From positions 1,302,001 to 1,366,000 of the forward strand of contig JADNRY010000001.1 in NCBI GenBank assembly GCA_015501585.1: a stretch of 64,000 nucleotides of DNA. The letters run 5' to 3'. This DNA comes from Rhodocollybia butyracea (taxonomy: Eukaryota > Basidiomycota > Agaricomycetes > Agaricales > Omphalotaceae). Position numbers and translations under genes: made by a program. Below, piece after piece: positions 61,146 to 64,000 of the stretch (the stretch's first letter is position 1; each line of letters opens with the position of its first letter). Below the pieces are notes generated by a model. It was not told the DNA's origin, did not search any database, and worked only from the letters and a program-made list of their open reading frames with translations.

Positions 61146-61490
61146 CGCGGTTAAAAGAATAGTGAATTCTCAGCTACGTGTCGTGTATACTTAGCACAGC
61201 CGGTCCGAAATCGGCCGCCAGGATTTAAACGCCCATCTAATTAATCTTTGTCTTGTCTGCTTGTTCGCTTGTTGTTCACTGTGAACTATACGGATTACTT
61301 TTTAACTTGTTCCTCAGCGCAATAATACACAAATCTTACTGCTTCCTCGATAATACACCGAAGATATATTCTACCCGTTATAACCGCGAACCTTAGGCGA
61401 CAACTTGACAGCTTTCCGTATGTGCCCTTCTTCTGCACCAGTAGGTATTCAATCTTCTTATACTGTACCACGCACTCAAAATACTCTAGA
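61146..61490. other. Divergent promoter region (Swp1 / F-box protein)
   Basis: These 345 bp lie between divergent starts. No clear TATA box or other motif was found. Confidence 0.5.
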
Positions 61491-62945
61491 ATGTCCTCTC
61501 CAATATCTCAACCTCTTAATCCCTACACTGCCGAGCCACTGGCCCCTTTGCATCCTGACAGCGCCCTTGACGCTGCGGTAGATGAGATTTCTGCCGCTCT
61601 GACTCAAATCGAAGTGATTCTTTCTGATGCGGGAAGCAATATCCCGGAAGGGTCGGTCAAACTGTGCACAAAGAGAAGTAGTGAACCGCCAGCCCCTCAT
61701 GTACCCACTGCAGAATTCAGTGATCTCCCGGTGGAAATACTCCTCGTCATATTCGCATATGCCAGCCAGACCGGGGAACACTGGGAAGCACTATCTTTGA
61801 GTCTCGTGTGTACTCAGTGGAGAGCACTCCTGTTGGCGGATCCACATATGTGGTGCCATATCGCTCTGGTAGTTCGTGACCGGGATCCCTATCCTACACC
61901 TCCAGCTTCTACCTCTGCCCTTCTTCGAATGGCGAGACTCACGACTCTCTACCTTGAACGCTCTGGAACCAATATGCTTTCGGTCACTATCAAGATGCCC
62001 ACCCGGTTCAGAGGGCTGAATGCCAATACTCCGTGGCAGTCACATATCTCTGTTGCGGCGATAAACACGTTACAAATGCATTCCGAGTTAATAAAGCATC
62101 TACACCTGCGTGTAGACCATGGCCTTTTGCATGAATTTGCCTACGAGCAACCGTGCTCGCTCAATATAGACTCGAGTCATAATGTACCTTGCTCCATAAC
62201 AATACCGCTTCCGAATCTCACCTCTCTATCTGTGGATTACATCTCCCGAAACTGCTTCTACTTTCCCTTCCAAGCACTAAATAACCTGAACCATCTCACT
62301 CTTAGCAATGAAGGATTCTCCTTCTTCCAGAAATCTGTCTCTCGTTCCATGCCTGATCTTGACTTCCCCGAACTAACGTCGTTCGTAATATCGCAGTCAC
62401 CCAGTTTCTCCCATCTGTGTCGGGTGATGTCTGTGACGAACGCATCGCCATTCATCAAGCAGGTAGTTTTGAATCAAATGCCAAGTTTAGTCGACCTCGC
62501 CATCTCGAGCCATGCGATTTCAAAAGCCGTTTTTCCGGAGGTGTCAGCTCTCAAAATTGTCAATTCACCTGACGAATTTACTGCCAAGTTTTGCAGGGTA
62601 TTCCAGTTCTCGGCGCTTAGATCGTTCGAACTTGTCTATACTCCTCCCAAACACGCTACTAGTTCGATGTCGTGGACCGCCCTGGCCTATGATATCGTCT
62701 GCTTTATTCGTCGCTGTACAGCGATTCAGAGGGTCACTGTACGGAATGTTCATGAGCACTTTTATCCTAATGCAGAACTCGTTCGAGGGATGACTTTCGA
62801 AACCGGGATCAGCCCGGACGTTTATATCATTGGTTTTCCGATCTATTGCTCTGCAGAGGACGACGCTAACGAAATGTTGAGCGCAACGTCGATAGTGGAG
62901 TTTCTTTCAGGTTTCGAGGTTAGAGGTTCTGCTTATAGCCGTTGA
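61491..62945 (+). CDS. F-box-like protein, single exon
   Basis: ATG 61491 follows the AGA context before MSSPISQPLNPYT and gives 484 aa in one exon, unusual in this intron-rich window. An upstream in-frame extension has no ATG. A helical segment (AVDEISAALTQIEVILSD) precedes the F-box-like FSDLPVEILLVIFAYASQTG ... VCTQWRALLLADPHMWCHI. The remainder has leucine-rich elements (LKHLHLRV-like, LTSLSVDYISRN, LNHLTLSNEGF). It matches the large agaricomycete group of F-box proteins; the target is unknown. Confidence 0.85.
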   Translation: MSSPISQPLNPYTAEPLAPLHPDSALDAAVDEISAALTQIEVILSDAGSNIPEGSVKLCTKRSSEPPAPHVPTAEFSDLPVEILLVIFAYASQTGEHWEALSLSLVCTQWRALLLADPHMWCHIALVVRDRDPYPTPPASTSALLRMARLTTLYLERSGTNMLSVTIKMPTRFRGLNANTPWQSHISVAAINTLQMHSELIKHLHLRVDHGLLHEFAYEQPCSLNIDSSHNVPCSITIPLPNLTSLSVDYISRNCFYFPFQALNNLNHLTLSNEGFSFFQKSVSRSMPDLDFPELTSFVISQSPSFSHLCRVMSVTNASPFIKQVVLNQMPSLVDLAISSHAISKAVFPEVSALKIVNSPDEFTAKFCRVFQFSALRSFELVYTPPKHATSSMSWTALAYDIVCFIRRCTAIQRVTVRNVHEHFYPNAELVRGMTFETGISPDVYIIGFPIYCSAEDDANEMLSATSIVEFLSGFEVRGSAYSR

Positions 62946-63464
62946 CGTATGCCGAACCTACCCGCCCCTCTTGGACTCATAATCTACTGGTCAATATTAA
63001 TCGGATTTACATTGTATTTTTATTCTCTGAAGTATATACTTAGGTACGCATACATCTAAAGGAAACCAATCGAACTGCTTTTTCCTATGCACCAAGCGAC
63101 GACGAAAGCATGGTTAACTAGGTGCGTATCCCAGCCATCTCTATCTTTTGTTATTTCATCACATCTACGCTTTAGGTGGCCATACGGCCTCGATTCCGGG
63201 ATTTCAATTGTGCACAGCTTCGGACAACCCGAGAGAAACAGTACTATAGTCGAAGTCTCTGCTTTGGACCTATAATTAAAAGGGTCCAAGCACCCAATCA
63301 AGGCCAACTTCCAGGTAATAAAAGGGCTATGTTGCTTTCGAGTTTGGGATCAAGTTCTGGAGAGAACGACGATCATTCGGTTACTTCCTCAAAAGTATAT
63401 TTCCATCGCGAAATCGTTGTACAAATACAAGAAAAAAAAATACCACCTCGGTAGCAGCGGGCTA
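62946..63464. other. Intergenic region between converging genes
   Basis: No gene is seen in these 519 bp. An A run lies near 63431-63440, close to the P450 stop. Confidence 0.5.
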
Positions 63465-64000
63465 TCAATCTACCATTGCTGTCGCCAAAATCAACTCGCG
63501 TGCTTGCACGTCGCGAGGCGTAATGGAAGACTGGTATGGTTCAGGGTGACTTTGAAACATGATTCGTATGAGAAAACAGAAAAACGTAGTCTCAAAGAGA
63601 CACGTACCGGAGGAAAGTCCTAGTATACTTTCCAGGGATATTAATCTCATTACCTTCATCGTCCTTGGCTTTGCGTAGATCCAATGTGGCCAGAACAGAA
63701 GCAATTGCAAGCCAGACTGTATTGTCCGCCATGTAACGGCCCACGCAAACTCTGCAAGAATAAAGCTGTAGGAGAGACGATATCATTGAACACCAAATCG
63801 ACGAACCTCCGACCGAAACCGTAAGCGTGAACGTCGTTGATGCTCGTAAATGGCCCAGTCGGAGAGTTTAGGAACCGTTCGGGCATGAATTTATCGGGGT
63901 CTGGATACACATTGGGGTCTCGATTCATAGCCCTAGGAATATCTGTCAGAGGCTCACGAGCTTCTTGGAAAGAGACATGATCTCACCAGACGTTAGAAAC
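63465..64000 (-). CDS. Cytochrome P450, 3' end only (continues beyond window)
   Basis: Exons 63549-63465, 63751-63608, 63932-63807 and >64000-63987 are visible and keep one frame. They code the end of a P450: NRDPNVYPDPDKFMPERF (PERF motif), the haem loop YGFGRRVCVGRYMADNTVW with the ligand Cys, and the tail HPEPYQSSITPRDVQ. This tail is typical of CYP5144/CYP64-like fungal P450s, but I assign no family. The remaining 5' part is outside the window. It is clearly a different P450 from the one at 12778. Confidence 0.9.

Noticed and set aside
1..64000. CRISPR arrays, bacterial operons, riboswitches.
   Set aside because: The window is eukaryotic nuclear DNA; repeats are local minisatellites, a MITE or the retroelement, with no regularly spaced spacer array.

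Overview
This window is nuclear DNA of a filamentous basidiomycete fungus, most probably an agaricomycete mushroom. The signs are very intron-rich genes (introns mostly 46-65 bp, GT..AG with a few GC..AG), a chromodomain Ty3/gypsy element, secreted plant-wall and fruiting-body type proteins, and lineage-restricted domain proteins (DUF6697-like, DUF6699-like). I rebuilt gene models by hand from splice signals and reading phase. In every multi-exon model the exons sum to a whole number of codons.

Layout. 1-7918: the 3' part of a Ty3/gypsy retrotransposon: gag zinc knuckle, protease, RT, RNase H, integrase and chromodomain in one frame broken only by five TGA codons, then an extra 3' gene (ORF3), a polypurine tract and the 3' LTR. 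8817-12331 (-): XPG/FEN-type nuclease and a DUF202 membrane protein. 12778-20179 (+): cytochrome P450, a 376-bp MITE beside a P450 3'-end relic, a TPR protein and a coiled-coil DUF6697-like protein. 20298-27430 (-): two tandem acid-sphingomyelinase-like genes made by a ~4 kb duplication that also left a truncated relic of the DUF6697 gene. 28457-29835 (+): tRNA dihydrouridine synthase. 29990-31430 (-): secreted double-psi beta-barrel protein with a repetitive acidic tail. 32256-37059 (+): PHD/chromodomain protein and a flavin monooxygenase. 37244-43126 (-): GH28 rhamnogalacturonase-like enzyme, a small secreted Cys protein and an ankyrin protein. 43165-48364 (+): a CMGC-like kinase and a proline-rich DUF6699-like protein. 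49224-52081 (-): a third, divergent sphingomyelinase-like gene. 52988-56412 (+): alpha/beta hydrolase and an F-box/LRR-like protein. 56537-57102 (-): small secreted protein. 59234-62945: a coiled-coil protein, the Swp1/ribophorin II OST subunit (-) and an F-box protein. 63465-64000 (-): the 3' end of another P450.

Most genes are unrelated housekeeping or secretome genes and form no obvious pathway. The secreted hydrolases (GH28, three sphingomyelinase-like enzymes) and the oxidative enzymes (two P450s, a flavin monooxygenase) fit a saprotrophic or plant-associated lifestyle.

The most unusual signal is in the retrotransposon. Its internal region and the start of its LTR are packed with short perfect inverted repeats (6-11 bp stems, 1-9 nt loops) about every few dozen bases, regardless of reading phase, while neighbouring host genes show no such pattern by eye. 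Other points worth checking are the extra retroelement gene, GC-AG introns in four genes, several 7-nt microexons, the fresh-looking MITE, and the 21-bp/63-bp repeat coding an acidic heptad tail.
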